DNA of 64,000 nt from Turicibacter sp. TJ11 (GCF_021497505.1 NZ_CP069349.1:2066001-2130000), one strand, 5' to 3'. Positions 9,395 to 18,913 are shown, counted from the first letter of the stretch. Numbers and translations are program-made. Notes: a model not told the origin generated them from the letters alone.

Positions 9395-11602
9395 ACTATT
9401 TTCATATCGACTTTTAATAAATTGTTGAAACTCAGTTAACTCTAAAGGTTTACTGTAAAAATATCCTTGAATGTAAATTTGGTGTAACGGAATTCTTTTG
9501 ATCATGGACTGTTGTAATTCATTTTCAACACCTTCTACAACAATCGTAATATCTTTGTTTTGAGATAAGTAGTAGATAACACCAATTAAAGCTTCATTTG
9601 ATGATTCTCCGATATGATCAATGAAATATTTATCCAGTTTAATTAAATTAAAATCGAACTTATCTAATAAGAAGAAGTTTGAATACTCCATACCAAAATC
9701 ATCAAGAGCAATTTTAAAACCGACATCTTTTAGATAACTAATATTTTCTCTAACCTTCGTGTCATTATTTCCTCGAACACTCTCTGTTATTTCTAAACAA
9801 ATCGCTTGTTTAGGCACATTAGATTCCATTAAAACCTTGGCAATGGTCTGACAAAAGTCATCATTTTCAATCTCCCGAAACGTTAAATTCATGGAAATAT
9901 AAAATGGCTTAGACTTCTTACTTGCGGATAACACTCCATAATTATCTAATACTTTATTCAAAATCCAGGTGGTTACTTCCCCCATCATATGACAAGATTC
10001 AATTTGCTCAATACTTTTATCTGGCATAATTAATTGATTATCTACTTGTAGACGAAGAAGCGCTTCAGCCCCCATCACCTCATCTGTTTTAGGGTTCACG
10101 ATCGGTTGATAAACAATGAAATAATTCTCATTTTCTAAATAGTTTCGAATCTCTCTACGAGTCGAAGAAACTTTAATTTTGGGATGAATGAATTTTTCAC
10201 CAAATATGATCGTTATTATAATTAATAAAATAGAGACTAATAAATTAATAACTGTTAAAAACAACCGTTCGTTAATTAAGCGATCATAGTCAAAACGATA
10301 ACTCATGTATTGTAAATATTCCCCTAAAACCAAGTCAGTCTGTTTTTGACGTAATAAAATAAGTTCTTGATTATATTTTGCTTCCTTTTCTACCTCATTT
10401 GCCAATCGATAAGTATCTATTAATTGCTCATAATATAAAATTTGATTGAATAGATTAGATTGCTCATCCACATACGGTAATATCAATTCAAGATTTTTAA
10501 TGGCCTCGTCATAATTTTGAGTTTGTTTATGAAATAAACCGTTAATAAAATAATAAGTATTTTTCGTATTAATAAAATAATCTGAGTAATCTTTATCGAT
10601 ATAGTTAGCTAATGCTTTTAATTTAATTTGCGCATTTTCTATCTCCTGTTGTTCAATATAGAATAATGCTAACATAACAGTTTGATAAAAATTCATAATT
10701 TCTACTTCTTTATCAGATAACTGATATTTATAATGATCTAATTTAAAAGTTAGCTCATTTGATTCATCCACTTGTCCTATATGATGCTTAAGAATCGCTA
10801 TTGAAATGAGTTTCTTAATTTCTAAATCATTTTTTAGCTTAACATCTTTTATCTGACTAGATTCGATGCTTTCTAATAAATCCATCCCTGCCTCATATGC
10901 ACCTATGTGATAAGTGACCGTTGCAATACGAAGCAAAGCCATCCCCTTACTATACCAATCATTTATCGAATGAGACAAACTAATAATCTTTAAATTTGTT
11001 TCAATCACTTCAGCATAGCTTCGATTATAATAATAAACATTCCCTAATAATTTTAAATATTTTAACTGTTGCTCATCACTCATTGGATTTGAATCAGATA
11101 CAACCTGTTCTAAAATGGAAACAGATAACGATTTTTTTTCATGATCTAATAAGATACATTGAACAATACTTTCAATTAAATCATAATTTTTTCCATATTG
11201 AGACTTAGGAATCAATTCAAAGGCGTTTTTAGAATACTCTAATGACTTTTTATCATCGACGGAATGGTTTAAGTGAGATAAAACTTTATAGCTATAGGCA
11301 CTATTAATTTGATTATCCTTTGTGGTTACATCCCTAAAATAATCAGTAGCTAACTCATCATTCCCATCAATCAAATTCACATAGCCTGAAATAAATAACT
11401 TATCTGACTCACTTAAAAAAGGCGAATTTAGCTTATTCATCAATAAATCTGATGAATAATTAAAATCGTTTGTTTCACTAATTGCACTGAGTTGAATCTC
11501 ATGAATAAACTTTCGATTTTTAATTTCAATTGATGAAACAGTAACAAGTAAAATCATTAATATACTGATAATAAAATATTTAAACTTGCTAATTATATTC
11601 AC
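9392..11602 (-). CDS. Membrane TPR-EAL c-di-GMP phosphodiesterase
   Basis: Predicted c-di-GMP-hydrolysing sensor, 736 aa. An N-terminal membrane helix (about 8-25) is followed by a long helical, TPR-like region (about 60-430), a second membrane helix (about 455-475), and a cytoplasmic EAL domain from about residue 490. All catalytic landmarks are present: EALLRL, SMNLTF, LEITES, LDDFG, LIKLDK, VVEGVE and QGYFYSKP, so it is probably active. The TPR part would lie outside the membrane and may sense a protein or peptide ligand, which is inference. The GTG start at 11602 is doubtful: the ribosome site AAAGAGG overlaps it and spaces better to an ATT four codons in. No GGDEF domain is present. Confidence 0.9.
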   Translation of the reverse strand: MNIISKFKYFIISILMILLVTVSSIEIKNRKFIHEIQLSAISETNDFNYSSDLLMNKLNSPFLSESDKLFISGYVNLIDGNDELATDYFRDVTTKDNQINSAYSYKVLSHLNHSVDDKKSLEYSKNAFELIPKSQYGKNYDLIESIVQCILLDHEKKSLSVSILEQVVSDSNPMSDEQQLKYLKLLGNVYYYNRSYAEVIETNLKIISLSHSINDWYSKGMALLRIATVTYHIGAYEAGMDLLESIESSQIKDVKLKNDLEIKKLISIAILKHHIGQVDESNELTFKLDHYKYQLSDKEVEIMNFYQTVMLALFYIEQQEIENAQIKLKALANYIDKDYSDYFINTKNTYYFINGLFHKQTQNYDEAIKNLELILPYVDEQSNLFNQILYYEQLIDTYRLANEVEKEAKYNQELILLRQKQTDLVLGEYLQYMSYRFDYDRLINERLFLTVINLLVSILLIIITIIFGEKFIHPKIKVSSTRREIRNYLENENYFIVYQPIVNPKTDEVMGAEALLRLQVDNQLIMPDKSIEQIESCHMMGEVTTWILNKVLDNYGVLSASKKSKPFYISMNLTFREIENDDFCQTIAKVLMESNVPKQAICLEITESVRGNNDTKVRENISYLKDVGFKIALDDFGMEYSNFFLLDKFDFNLIKLDKYFIDHIGESSNEALIGVIYYLSQNKDITIVVEGVENELQQSMIKRIPLHQIYIQGYFYSKPLELTEFQQFIKSRYENS

Positions 11603-11689
11603 CTCTTTAACATCATTGTTTAACCAATTTTATCATAATTTTAAAATTTTTTTTGATAAATGGAACCCTTTATTTATAAATCTTTTCTA

Positions 11690-11727
11690 ATTAAAAAGAC
11701 GTTCGTGAAATGAACGTCTTTTTAATT
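11690..11727. terminator. Terminator downstream of the PhnA-like gene
   Basis: Stem AAAAAGACGTTC/GAACGTCTTTTT with symmetric A and T tracts, directly after the PhnA-like stop on the minus strand. Confidence 0.88.
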
Positions 11728-12073
11728 AGATTTTTTTAACGAATTCAGATTTTAAGCTCATCGCTCCAAATCCATCGATTTTACAATCAATATCATGACC
11801 ATTTGGTGAATCAAACACTAAACGGATTCCTTTTACTTTAGTTCCTTGCTTAATGGCTGAAGAACTTCCTTTAACTTTTAAATCTTTAATGACAGTAACA
11901 GTATCTCCATCTGCTAAAATATTTCCGTTCGCATCACGAATGACATTCGCTTCAGCTGCTTCAGCCTCAGCCGCTGGACTCCACTCATGAGCACACATTG
12001 GACAAACTAACATACTTCCATCTTCATATGTATATTCTGAATTACATTTAGGGCAATTTGGTAAAGCTGACAT
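11726..12073 (-). CDS. PhnA/YjdM-family zinc-ribbon protein
   Basis: Small soluble protein of 115 aa. A zinc ribbon opens it: CPKC at residues 7-10 and CPMC about 18 residues later. The C-terminal half is the PhnA/YjdM domain, recognisable from [16 protein letters not shown]. The name alkylphosphonate-uptake protein is historical; no phosphonate genes are nearby and the function is unknown. The second ATG (12073) is preferred, with GGAGG 8 bases upstream; the first ATG (12079) is only 1-2 bases from that site. The gene is monocistronic. Confidence 0.88.
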   Translation of the reverse strand: MSALPNCPKCNSEYTYEDGSMLVCPMCAHEWSPAAEAEAAEANVIRDANGNILADGDTVTVIKDLKVKGSSSAIKQGTKVKGIRLVFDSPNGHDIDCKIDGFGAMSLKSEFVKKI

Positions 12074-12411
12074 CTTCATTCCTCCATTCTAACGACTTCC
12101 ATGAGTCATTATCATATCATAAAACGTCATTTTTTTCAAAAGTGTCTTTGAGTTTAACTATATGAAAATAATAACACTCTTAGAGTGCACGACATGGATA
12201 AAAATTACTCATCTCTTGAATCTTTCTCACCAATCTTTGATCTATTAAATGATGCCATAGATAAGTAAGATCTAAGTAAAATAAATTTTTTATTAGTATT
12301 AGAACTATTTTATCCACAGTACCTTTATTAGATAAAATATATTACTTTTTTCTACCTATAGATTATCACTCGTCTGTTATCCACATTTTTATTTTTTCAA
12401 CATTAAAAAAA
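12074..12411. other. Noncoding gap with two DnaA boxes
   Basis: No gene seen on either strand. AT-rich, with perfect TTATCCACA at 12310-12318 and 12377-12385, 67 bp apart. Confidence 0.5.
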
Positions 12412-12431
12412 CTACCTCTTTATGAGGTAGC
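12412..12431 (-). terminator. Terminator overlapping the holin-like gene's end
   Basis: Stem CTACCTC/GAGGTAG with a minus-strand run of seven T. The stem includes the last codons of the gene. Confidence 0.82.
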
Positions 12432-12731
12432 ATTATTGTCATTTGAATCGTCACTAGAGTTTTCATCTTCAATTTCTTGAACTTTCATCATTTCTTTAAA
12501 AAATTGATGTGTTCCTGTACTAGCAAGTCCAGAAACTAATCCGGCAAGAATAACGTCAGCTGTTAATGAATTATTAATAAAGACGTTTAATGATAGTCCA
12601 AGAACTGCCATGATGAGTGGAATATACTTATTAGGAATAAAGGTTAAGCTATCTTTAATAACGTAACCCACACATAAACAGATTCCAACAATAGTGGGTA
12701 CACAAAAGCTTTGTAAAAAGGCTAGGTCCAT
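12420..12731 (-). CDS. Holin-like small membrane protein
   Basis: A 103-aa protein with three hydrophobic stretches (about 8-26, 36-53, 58-75) and a charged, Asp/Ser-rich C terminus. The segment PNKYIPLIMAVLGLSLN resembles phage holins of the Hol44/holin_5_2 type. No lysin, portal or other phage gene is nearby, so it is either a prophage remnant or a domesticated holin used for lysis or secretion. The family assignment is from pattern recognition only. The start has a weak ribosome site (GGAGCG). Confidence 0.65.
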   Translation of the reverse strand: MDLAFLQSFCVPTIVGICLCVGYVIKDSLTFIPNKYIPLIMAVLGLSLNVFINNSLTADVILAGLVSGLASTGTHQFFKEMMKVQEIEDENSSDDSNDNNATS

Positions 12732-13044
12732 TGCGATCGCTCCTATAATATATAGTCTTAAGCAAATGTATTGATGTTTAGTGCTACTTAAGCTCTATAT
12801 ATTTATATGACGTCTACTTTATATTCTTTTTACATTTACCCATAATATTGTAAATATTTCCCATAATCTAAAAACTTTAATTCATTACCCTACATTATAA
12901 CTATACTTTCTATAAAAAGTTGAATTAATCATAATTACCTAAAAAAAGATTTTTGTTTATATATTTAGTTCTCATTGTAAAAAAAAAGATCGTTTCGTTA
13001 TTTTTTTATTATAATCTGACTAACATTTTTACTCTAATTTATTC
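12732..13044. other. Noncoding AT-rich gap
   Basis: Between two leftward genes. It must hold the promoter of the holin-like gene. I see no clear promoter, terminator or ORF. Confidence 0.4.
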
Positions 13045-13485
13045 TTAAATCCAATCAATCATAAGTAATTGTTTTAACAACTCTACTGATTCTTCTCCAA
13101 TTTTTTGACTAATCTCCTGTTCAATTTCCATTTTAAGTTGACGGCTTCGCTCGCAGTAAGCAACCCCCTTTGAGGTAAGTTGTGTATACTTATGATGTCC
13201 TTCTTGACTAATAAACGTTAAATATCCTTTTTCTTCTAGTTTTTTAGCACATTTAAACATTGCTTGTCTGGAAACATTCGCACATCTAGCAACTTCTGCT
13301 AATGAGATTTTTCCCATATTGAGTTTTGCTAAAAGTAGGGCTTCTGTATGTGAAATCTCTTCTTCTTCGCTACTTGACCATCTTTCTTCTACTGTACGTC
13401 TTAATACAATATGCTTTTCACTAATTAAATCAATTAAATTTAATCCTTCTAGATGTTTATTCACAAACATCACCTCATCTTTCAT
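13045..13485 (-). CDS. MarR-family transcriptional regulator
   Basis: A 146-aa winged-helix regulator. The DNA-binding part is ISLAEVARCANVSRQAMFKC (about 78-97), followed by a wing (FISQEGHHKYTQLT) and flanking dimerisation helices. It is divergent from a DUF2798 membrane protein gene and the spacer holds two identical 16-bp repeats over that gene's promoter. It is therefore most likely an autoregulated local repressor of the neighbour. The inducing ligand is unknown. Confidence 0.88.
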   Translation of the reverse strand: MKDEVMFVNKHLEGLNLIDLISEKHIVLRRTVEERWSSSEEEEISHTEALLLAKLNMGKISLAEVARCANVSRQAMFKCAKKLEEKGYLTFISQEGHHKYTQLTSKGVAYCERSRQLKMEIEQEISQKIGEESVELLKQLLMIDWI

Positions 13486-13524
13486 TTAGTACTATTGTAT
13501 CATATCTCTTTCGATCCCCAAAAC

Positions 13525-13585
13525 GTAAACTAAGTTGACATATTATTATAAAAACCTTATAATTATTTAGTAAACTAAGTTGACA
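13525..13585 (+). promoter_or_regulatory. Consensus promoter flanked by two MarR-type operator repeats
   Basis: The 16-mer GTAAACTAAGTTGACA occurs exactly twice, at 13525-13540 and 13570-13585. The first copy ends in TTGACA, which with a 17-bp spacer and TATAAT (13558-13563) forms a perfect sigma-A promoter for the DUF2798 gene. The second copy covers the expected transcription start. A near-palindrome TTAGT-AA-ACTAA lies in the second copy. Occupancy by the divergent MarR protein would block the promoter. Confidence 0.8.
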
Positions 13586-13614
13586 AAGACTTATGTTAAA
13601 GGAGATAAAAAACA

Positions 13615-14142
13615 ATGGGACAAACTAAATTTCAAAAAATGATATTTACATTACTTATGTGCTTCTTTATGGTACTTGGAATGACGATTTATAACATGAT
13701 CTTAAATGAAGGATTAAGTAATCAATTTTTTATTCATTTGTTAAAAGAATTTTGGCTCGGATTTATGGTAGCTTTAATTATTGATCTTTTTATTGTTGGA
13801 AAACTAGCTAAGAAAATTGCTTTTAAATTAGTGAAACCAACACCTGAAACAAAACCAATTAAAATTATTTTAGCTATTTCAAGTTGTATGGTAATCGGAA
13901 TGGTATTATTCATGTCAATGTATGGGGCCATCTTAGCCGTTGGATTTAATCTAACAACTTTAAAAATTTATCCTCTATGTATTGCACGTAACTTTATTAT
14001 GGCTCTTCCATTAAATTTACTGGTCGTTTCACCACTAGTTCGTTTCTTATTCCCAAAAATTCCATTTGAAAAAATCGAAAAAACAGTATCTAATGAAGAC
14101 TTAAGTATGAATTCGGACTTAGTTACTGAAACTGAATTTTAA
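13615..14142 (+). CDS. DUF2798 membrane protein
   Basis: A 175-aa integral membrane protein with four membrane spans arranged as two similar hairpins, as in DUF2798 proteins. Each half has a helix ending in a Met/Phe-rich stretch followed by a longer helix (about 10-30 and 44-64, then 85-106 and 117-140). Function is unknown; such proteins often sit beside MarR regulators. The ribosome site AAAGGAG is 9 bases before ATG. It has a perfect consensus promoter under probable MarR control, suggesting strong induced expression, for example by a toxic compound (inference). Confidence 0.75.
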   Translation: MGQTKFQKMIFTLLMCFFMVLGMTIYNMILNEGLSNQFFIHLLKEFWLGFMVALIIDLFIVGKLAKKIAFKLVKPTPETKPIKIILAISSCMVIGMVLFMSMYGAILAVGFNLTTLKIYPLCIARNFIMALPLNLLVVSPLVRFLFPKIPFEKIEKTVSNEDLSMNSDLVTETEF

Positions 14143-14149
14143 TTATCCA

Positions 14150-14187
14150 CAAAAAAAGTTTACCTATTCATAAGGTAAACTTTTTTT
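14150..14187. terminator. Bidirectional terminator between DUF2798 and the choloylglycine-hydrolase gene
   Basis: Stem AAAGTTTACC/GGTAAACTTT with long A and T runs on either side, between convergent genes. A perfect DnaA box (14143-14151) abuts it. Confidence 0.9.
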
Positions 14188-15175
14188 AGTTTTGATGATG
14201 AATAATTAATTGATCAGGATAAGAATAAAACTTCAGTGTATTTCCATCTAATACTTCTTTTTTTAAATCAATCGCATAGATCTGTGGATTAGTATACGTT
14301 GAATAATAATAAATCTGCTGATTGGAGCATATACATGAAGTATAAAGCGTAATAAAAGACTCATTTGAACGTGTTTGAACAATTCCTTCTAACATGGCTA
14401 CACTATTTAAGATACGGAAGCATTCTAAAATTCCTCCTTCATAATTAACATCTAAATTAATATGATTTCTTAAAAAAGAGGCTTTAACAAAACGAGAAGA
14501 TGACGAATAATCCCCAGGAAGTCCTAATCCTCCAAAACCTTGAGAATAAGGCTTTAGTAATTCATTGCCCCATTTGACATCATTTGATTGTTTGTCTGAT
14601 ACATTGAGATATCTATTTAAATTAGTTAAATGCCAATCATAAGTTGGAGAATTAGTTAAAACTCCTACCTTATTGTAATAAGCTCGAAATGAAGTCCTGG
14701 TTTTTTCAATAACAATAGAATCACCCGTTGCATCTGAAACCAACCAGTGAACTTGTGTAGCTAAAGCACCTTGATCATCTAAAGGTGCCACTATATTTAA
14801 ATTTTTTAATCCTTCTTTTAACTCTTTAACCGTTGTAAAGTTTGCTAAAATCCAAAAAGTTACATCATAAGGTAGAATATTTTCTTTTTCTTCTATTAAT
14901 TGATCAGCCCATATATTTTGACTAGGTAATTCTAAGATAGCACATGTTAAACCTTTTTCATTCACACCATCAGCAAAAATAAAATAACCATCACTTGAAA
15001 CTGACATCCCTAAAACAGCATATTTACTAGGTATGCTTTTATTTGTTAGCTTATTTAGATAGGAAAAACGTCGTGGTGCTAATGCCACTCTAAGCTCTGC
15101 TCCTTTTACAAAATCATAATTTCGTGCTAAAAAGTGATGCTGATCCTTTGATTTTAAAGTAATTGCTGTACACAT
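14186..15175 (-). CDS. Choloylglycine-hydrolase-family enzyme (bile salt hydrolase-like)
   Basis: Ntn-type amidase, 329 aa, cytoplasmic (no signal peptide). Met1 is removed to expose the Cys2 nucleophile. Arg18 and Asp21 (in LARNYD), the Asn of LTNSPTYDWHLTNL and the Arg of SSSSRFVKASF match the conserved catalytic set of bile salt hydrolases and penicillin V acylases. At position 82 this protein has Glu (AILELP), where bile salt hydrolases usually have Asn and penicillin V acylases Tyr. Family membership is sure; the substrate (conjugated bile salts or another N-acyl compound) is not. The gene is alone, divergent from gltS. Confidence 0.88.
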   Translation of the reverse strand: MCTAITLKSKDQHHFLARNYDFVKGAELRVALAPRRFSYLNKLTNKSIPSKYAVLGMSVSSDGYFIFADGVNEKGLTCAILELPSQNIWADQLIEEKENILPYDVTFWILANFTTVKELKEGLKNLNIVAPLDDQGALATQVHWLVSDATGDSIVIEKTRTSFRAYYNKVGVLTNSPTYDWHLTNLNRYLNVSDKQSNDVKWGNELLKPYSQGFGGLGLPGDYSSSSRFVKASFLRNHINLDVNYEGGILECFRILNSVAMLEGIVQTRSNESFITLYTSCICSNQQIYYYSTYTNPQIYAIDLKKEVLDGNTLKFYSYPDQLIIHHQN

Positions 15176-15543
15176 CTCTTACCCTCCATCTTTATATTAA
15201 AAGCGCTAAGCATTGGACTAGATAAACTATGAGTGGATCTATTAATCAATTATCTCGTTAATTTATTACAAATAAAAATTAAATTAGCAATTTTAAAAAA
15301 TATATAAAAATCTGTTAGCATCTTTTTCTTATATGTTATTCGAACGCATATAAAATGGAACTTATTAAAAGAAACTTTTAATAATCACTCTCTAAAGATG
15401 GATTACCTCAGTTGTAGGATTATTATTTTTAATAAAACACTATTTCTTATACGACTGGATTATACTGGATATACCAATAGTTGTATTTAATTATTAAATC
15501 ATTTAGAATTAAAATATACCTTTAGGAAAGGAGTAGGTGATAC
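15176..15543. other. Gap between divergent choloylglycine hydrolase and gltS
   Basis: No ORF of note. A perfect 10-bp hairpin TTATTAAAAG/CTTTTAATAA lies at about 15361-15384. Promoters for both genes must be here but none has a clear consensus. Confidence 0.4.
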
Positions 15544-16746
15544 ATGGAACTAAATTTAAACATCTATGAAACAATGGCTTTAGTCTCTACTATTTTTTAT
15601 CTTGGTAAATATATGAGATGGAAAGTTTCTACTCTCGTTAAATTTTGTATTCCACCCGCTGTTGTTGGAGGATTTATTTTTGCTTTACTGACCTTACTTT
15701 TACATATTTCAGATATTATCACACTTAATTTAGATATGACGTTACAAAATCTTTTTATGACAACTTTCTTTACTAGTATTGGCTTTACCGCTAGTTTTAA
15801 AGTTTTGAAGCAAGGGGGTAAACAAGTCATTATCTTTTTAGGTTTAGCAGCTCTTCTTGTCATCTTGCAAAATAGTGTCGGTGTGACGCTAGCCTCTTTG
15901 TTTAATTTAAATCCTTTACTTGGACTTTGTACAGGTTCTATCCCTATGATTGGTGGACACGGAACTGCTGGCTCTTTTGGACCGATGCTTGAAGAGATGG
16001 GGGTTGCTAAGGCAACAACTGTTTCTGTTGCCTCTGCAACTTTTGGTTTAATCATGGGAAGTATTATCGGTGGATTTGTTGCTCGAAACCTCATCATTCG
16101 ATATAAGGTTAAAACAACACATGATGAGTCGTCTAACAATCAACCTGTTGAAGTTGGAGATTTCAATGAAGAAAATCCTAATATCTTATCTTTTAAAAAG
16201 TTAATGAATGCTGCTTGTTTCTTATTCATTGCAATGGGGATTGGATCTCTAATATCTAAGCTAATCCAAACATCAGGTCTCACCTTCCCATCTTATATCG
16301 GTGCTATGTTAGTGGCAGCGACGATTAGAAACGTCTATGATATTAGAAAAAAAGAAATCTATGAAAAAGAAATTGAAACGATTGGCGGACTTTCCCTATC
16401 CTTTTTCTTAACAATGGCACTGATGGGACTAAAGCTTTGGCAACTCTTTGATTTAGCCCTTCCACTTCTAATCATGCTCATCGCTCAAGTCCTACTAGTT
16501 GGAATTTTTGCTTATTTTATTATCTATCGAATAATGGGTAAAAATTATGAAGGAGTCGTCTTTGCCTCTGCAACTTGTGGATTTGGGATGGGAGCAACAC
16601 CAAATGCCATCGCCAATATGGATGAATTAACAAATCGTTTTGGTTTTGCTCATACTCCATACTTCGTTGTTCCTATCGTTGGAGGTCTCTTTATTGACTT
16701 CGTTAACTCAGCTATTATTACCATTTTCATTAACCTTATTAGTTAA
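15544..16746 (+). CDS. gltS: Sodium/glutamate symporter GltS
   Basis: Integral membrane Na+-dependent glutamate carrier, 400 aa, about 11 hydrophobic segments in two inverted repeats. Typical landmarks are IPPAVVGG in the first repeat, GSIPMIGGHGTAGSFGP before the central loop, and the second-half counterpart ATCGFGMGATPNAIANM. The hydrophilic central loop (about 190-220) is normal. AGGAAAGGAG lies 10-12 bases before ATG. Transcribed alone, with its own terminator. Confidence 0.93.
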   Translation: MELNLNIYETMALVSTIFYLGKYMRWKVSTLVKFCIPPAVVGGFIFALLTLLLHISDIITLNLDMTLQNLFMTTFFTSIGFTASFKVLKQGGKQVIIFLGLAALLVILQNSVGVTLASLFNLNPLLGLCTGSIPMIGGHGTAGSFGPMLEEMGVAKATTVSVASATFGLIMGSIIGGFVARNLIIRYKVKTTHDESSNNQPVEVGDFNEENPNILSFKKLMNAACFLFIAMGIGSLISKLIQTSGLTFPSYIGAMLVAATIRNVYDIRKKEIYEKEIETIGGLSLSFFLTMALMGLKLWQLFDLALPLLIMLIAQVLLVGIFAYFIIYRIMGKNYEGVVFASATCGFGMGATPNAIANMDELTNRFGFAHTPYFVVPIVGGLFIDFVNSAIITIFINLIS

Positions 16747-16775
16747 TCAAAGACTAGTATCAAACTAGTCTTTTT
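16747..16775 (+). terminator. Terminator of gltS
   Basis: Stem AGACTAGT/ACTAGTCT followed by TTTTTT, right after the gltS stop. Confidence 0.9.
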
Positions 16776-17022
16776 TATTTTCATCTGATGACTGATTATA
16801 AGTATTAACTCTAGGTTATTATCAAAAAATTTACTACTTTTATTTAACTCTAATAGATCCTCATTATTAATGACAAAATACTGAAATTCTAACTCTTTGA
16901 TTCAGCTATTGTCATCAACTTTTCATCAAGAACCAATTCTGATGTTGAGCTTGAATTAAAGTATATTATTTATCATGAATGTGGCTAACATAGCCATTTA
17001 TTAAAAGATTTTGAGTATCTAT

Positions 17023-17931
17023 CTAAATCCAACTAAAAAGTTGTGACTTATGCTCTTCAATCCAATTAAAAAGAAACTTACGAAAACTTTGTTCTTCTTT
17101 TGTAAGTAGTGCATTATTATTTTCAATCCAAAAGACATTTCTTACTATTCCCTCTTGTTCAAAAGGCTTAATGACTATATTTTCGCTATTAGCAGTAAAA
17201 GCAATGTAGTCAAGAGTAATACCTATAGCAAGATTATGCTCTGCCATTTCTATAATTAAAGAATCATTAGTTGTCTCTAAGATAATTTGAGGATTAATAT
17301 TACTTTGGAAAAACTTTTTCATATTTGAATTATAACAGGAATAAGCAGAGCCTTTACCAGCAATAGGTTGCTTATCTAACTCAAATTCAGAGATACTCTT
17401 CTTCTTAGCTAGAGGATTATCTTTATGAATAACTAAACAGTTTTTATTACTGTAAAGATAAGTATGACTAAAAACCTCACTATCTAAAGGTGTAGTTATA
17501 ATTGCGTTATCTATTTCCCTTTTCTCTAGCTTTTTAACTATATCTTTTTCTGTTGTTTCAATAATATTTAAAGTGATTCCAGAGAAATATTTTTGGAAAT
17601 CTTCAATAAACTTTACTGTTACATATTGTAGAAATCCATCTACAGAATATATTGTAAGAACTTTATTTTCTCTTTGAGTAAAGTTTTTTATAGTATTTAT
17701 TTTCTCAAACTCTTCCAATATTTTAATTGCATGATTTTTTAAATACTCAGCCTCAACTGTTGGCTCTAAAGACTTCTTTCCTCTAATAAATAACTCTACT
17801 TGTAATTCTTCTTCCATCTCTTTAATGCTTTTACTTACTGCTTGAGGAGAGATAATTAATTTCTCTGCGGCTTTTTTTATACTTCTTTGATTATAAATTT
17901 CTAAAAAATATTCTAACTGTCTTGGACTCAT
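17023..17931 (-). CDS. LysR-family transcriptional regulator
   Basis: A 302-aa LysR regulator. The N-terminal winged helix spans about residues 1-58, with SIKKAAEKLIISPQAVSKSI as the helix-turn-helix. The rest is a two-lobed effector-binding domain. The ATG at 17931 is chosen for its AGGAGG 6 bases upstream; an upstream in-frame extension lacks a site. It is divergent from an MBL-fold hydrolase gene, the usual arrangement for a LysR regulator and its target. The codons (many ATA, AGA) look more clostridial than those of the core genes here, hinting at transfer. Confidence 0.9.
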   Translation of the reverse strand: MSPRQLEYFLEIYNQRSIKKAAEKLIISPQAVSKSIKEMEEELQVELFIRGKKSLEPTVEAEYLKNHAIKILEEFEKINTIKNFTQRENKVLTIYSVDGFLQYVTVKFIEDFQKYFSGITLNIIETTEKDIVKKLEKREIDNAIITTPLDSEVFSHTYLYSNKNCLVIHKDNPLAKKKSISEFELDKQPIAGKGSAYSCYNSNMKKFFQSNINPQIILETTNDSLIIEMAEHNLAIGITLDYIAFTANSENIVIKPFEQEGIVRNVFWIENNNALLTKEEQSFRKFLFNWIEEHKSQLFSWI

Positions 17932-18122
17932 AGAACCTCCTGTAAGTATGATAATTTTAATAAACACATTATAAATCAACCTTTTAGTTGATACAAACTA
18001 CCTTTTTTCTGTTTGTTTCAGAAACTAATCTATGGCATATTGAGTATATAAGCTGTTGAGCTTAAATATTAAATTTTATAAGCGATAAAAATAATTTAAA
18101 GATAAAAAGTGAGGTATTATAT

Positions 18123-18905
18123 ATGAAAATTAAACAAATAAGAAATGCAACTTTAATTGTAACATATGCAGGAAAGAAATTTTTAATAGATCCAATGTTA
18201 GCTGAAAAGGGAACTTATCCTCCCTTTCCAGGAACTCATAATCAACATTTAAATAATCCCCTTGTAGAATTACCAGTTTCAATGGAAGAAATTCTTGATG
18301 TGGACGCTGTCATTGTAACACATATCCATCTAGATCATTTTGATCCAGTAGCAATGGAAATTATTCCAAAAAACATGAAGATGTTTGCTCAAAACGAGGA
18401 TGAAGCAAATCAAATGAAAGAGGCAGGATTTAACAATGTAGAAGTTTTAAAAGAAGAAGGAACTCTATTTGGCGATATCACATTAACAAAAACTCCTGCT
18501 AAACATTACTCTGACGATTCAATCATAGAGTTATTTCATCAGTTAAGTACTGCAGATGAGGCTTGTGGAGTTGTATTTAGTCACGCAGATAAAAAAACAC
18601 TCTACGTGATGGGCGATACTGTTTGGTATGATGAATTAAAAAGTGTCTTCGCTAAATATAGTCCGGAAGTTGTAGTAGTAAACGCTGGTAATGCTCAATT
18701 TGTTGACGGGAGATATTTAATCATGAGTAAAGATGATTTATTTGAAGCAGTAAAAGTAGCTCCTAATGCTCAATTTGTAGCAACTCATATGGAAGGTGTA
18801 AACCACTTAATGGTATCTAGAAAAGATTTAAGAGAATATGCAGTAGAAAAACAATTCTCTGATAAATTATTAATTCCTGCTGATGGAGAAACATGTGAAT
18901 TTTAA
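18123..18905 (+). CDS. MBL-fold metallo-hydrolase (UlaG-like)
   Basis: A 260-aa cytoplasmic metal-dependent hydrolase of the metallo-beta-lactamase fold. The metal motif is THIHLDHFD at about residue 61, followed by AKHYSDD, GDTVWYD and a late THMEGVNH. These fit the UlaG-like/L-ascorbate-6-phosphate lactonase subgroup, but the substrate cannot be assigned. It is divergent from a LysR regulator that probably controls it. GTGAGGTATTAT gives a weak ribosome site. It has its own terminator. Confidence 0.82.
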   Translation: MKIKQIRNATLIVTYAGKKFLIDPMLAEKGTYPPFPGTHNQHLNNPLVELPVSMEEILDVDAVIVTHIHLDHFDPVAMEIIPKNMKMFAQNEDEANQMKEAGFNNVEVLKEEGTLFGDITLTKTPAKHYSDDSIIELFHQLSTADEACGVVFSHADKKTLYVMGDTVWYDELKSVFAKYSPEVVVVNAGNAQFVDGRYLIMSKDDLFEAVKVAPNAQFVATHMEGVNHLMVSRKDLREYAVEKQFSDKLLIPADGETCEF

Positions 18906-18913
18906 AAGTATAA

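Noticed and set aside
15597..16139. 180-codon minus-strand frame within gltS
   Set aside because: Shadow of GltS; no start signal and no recognisable domain.
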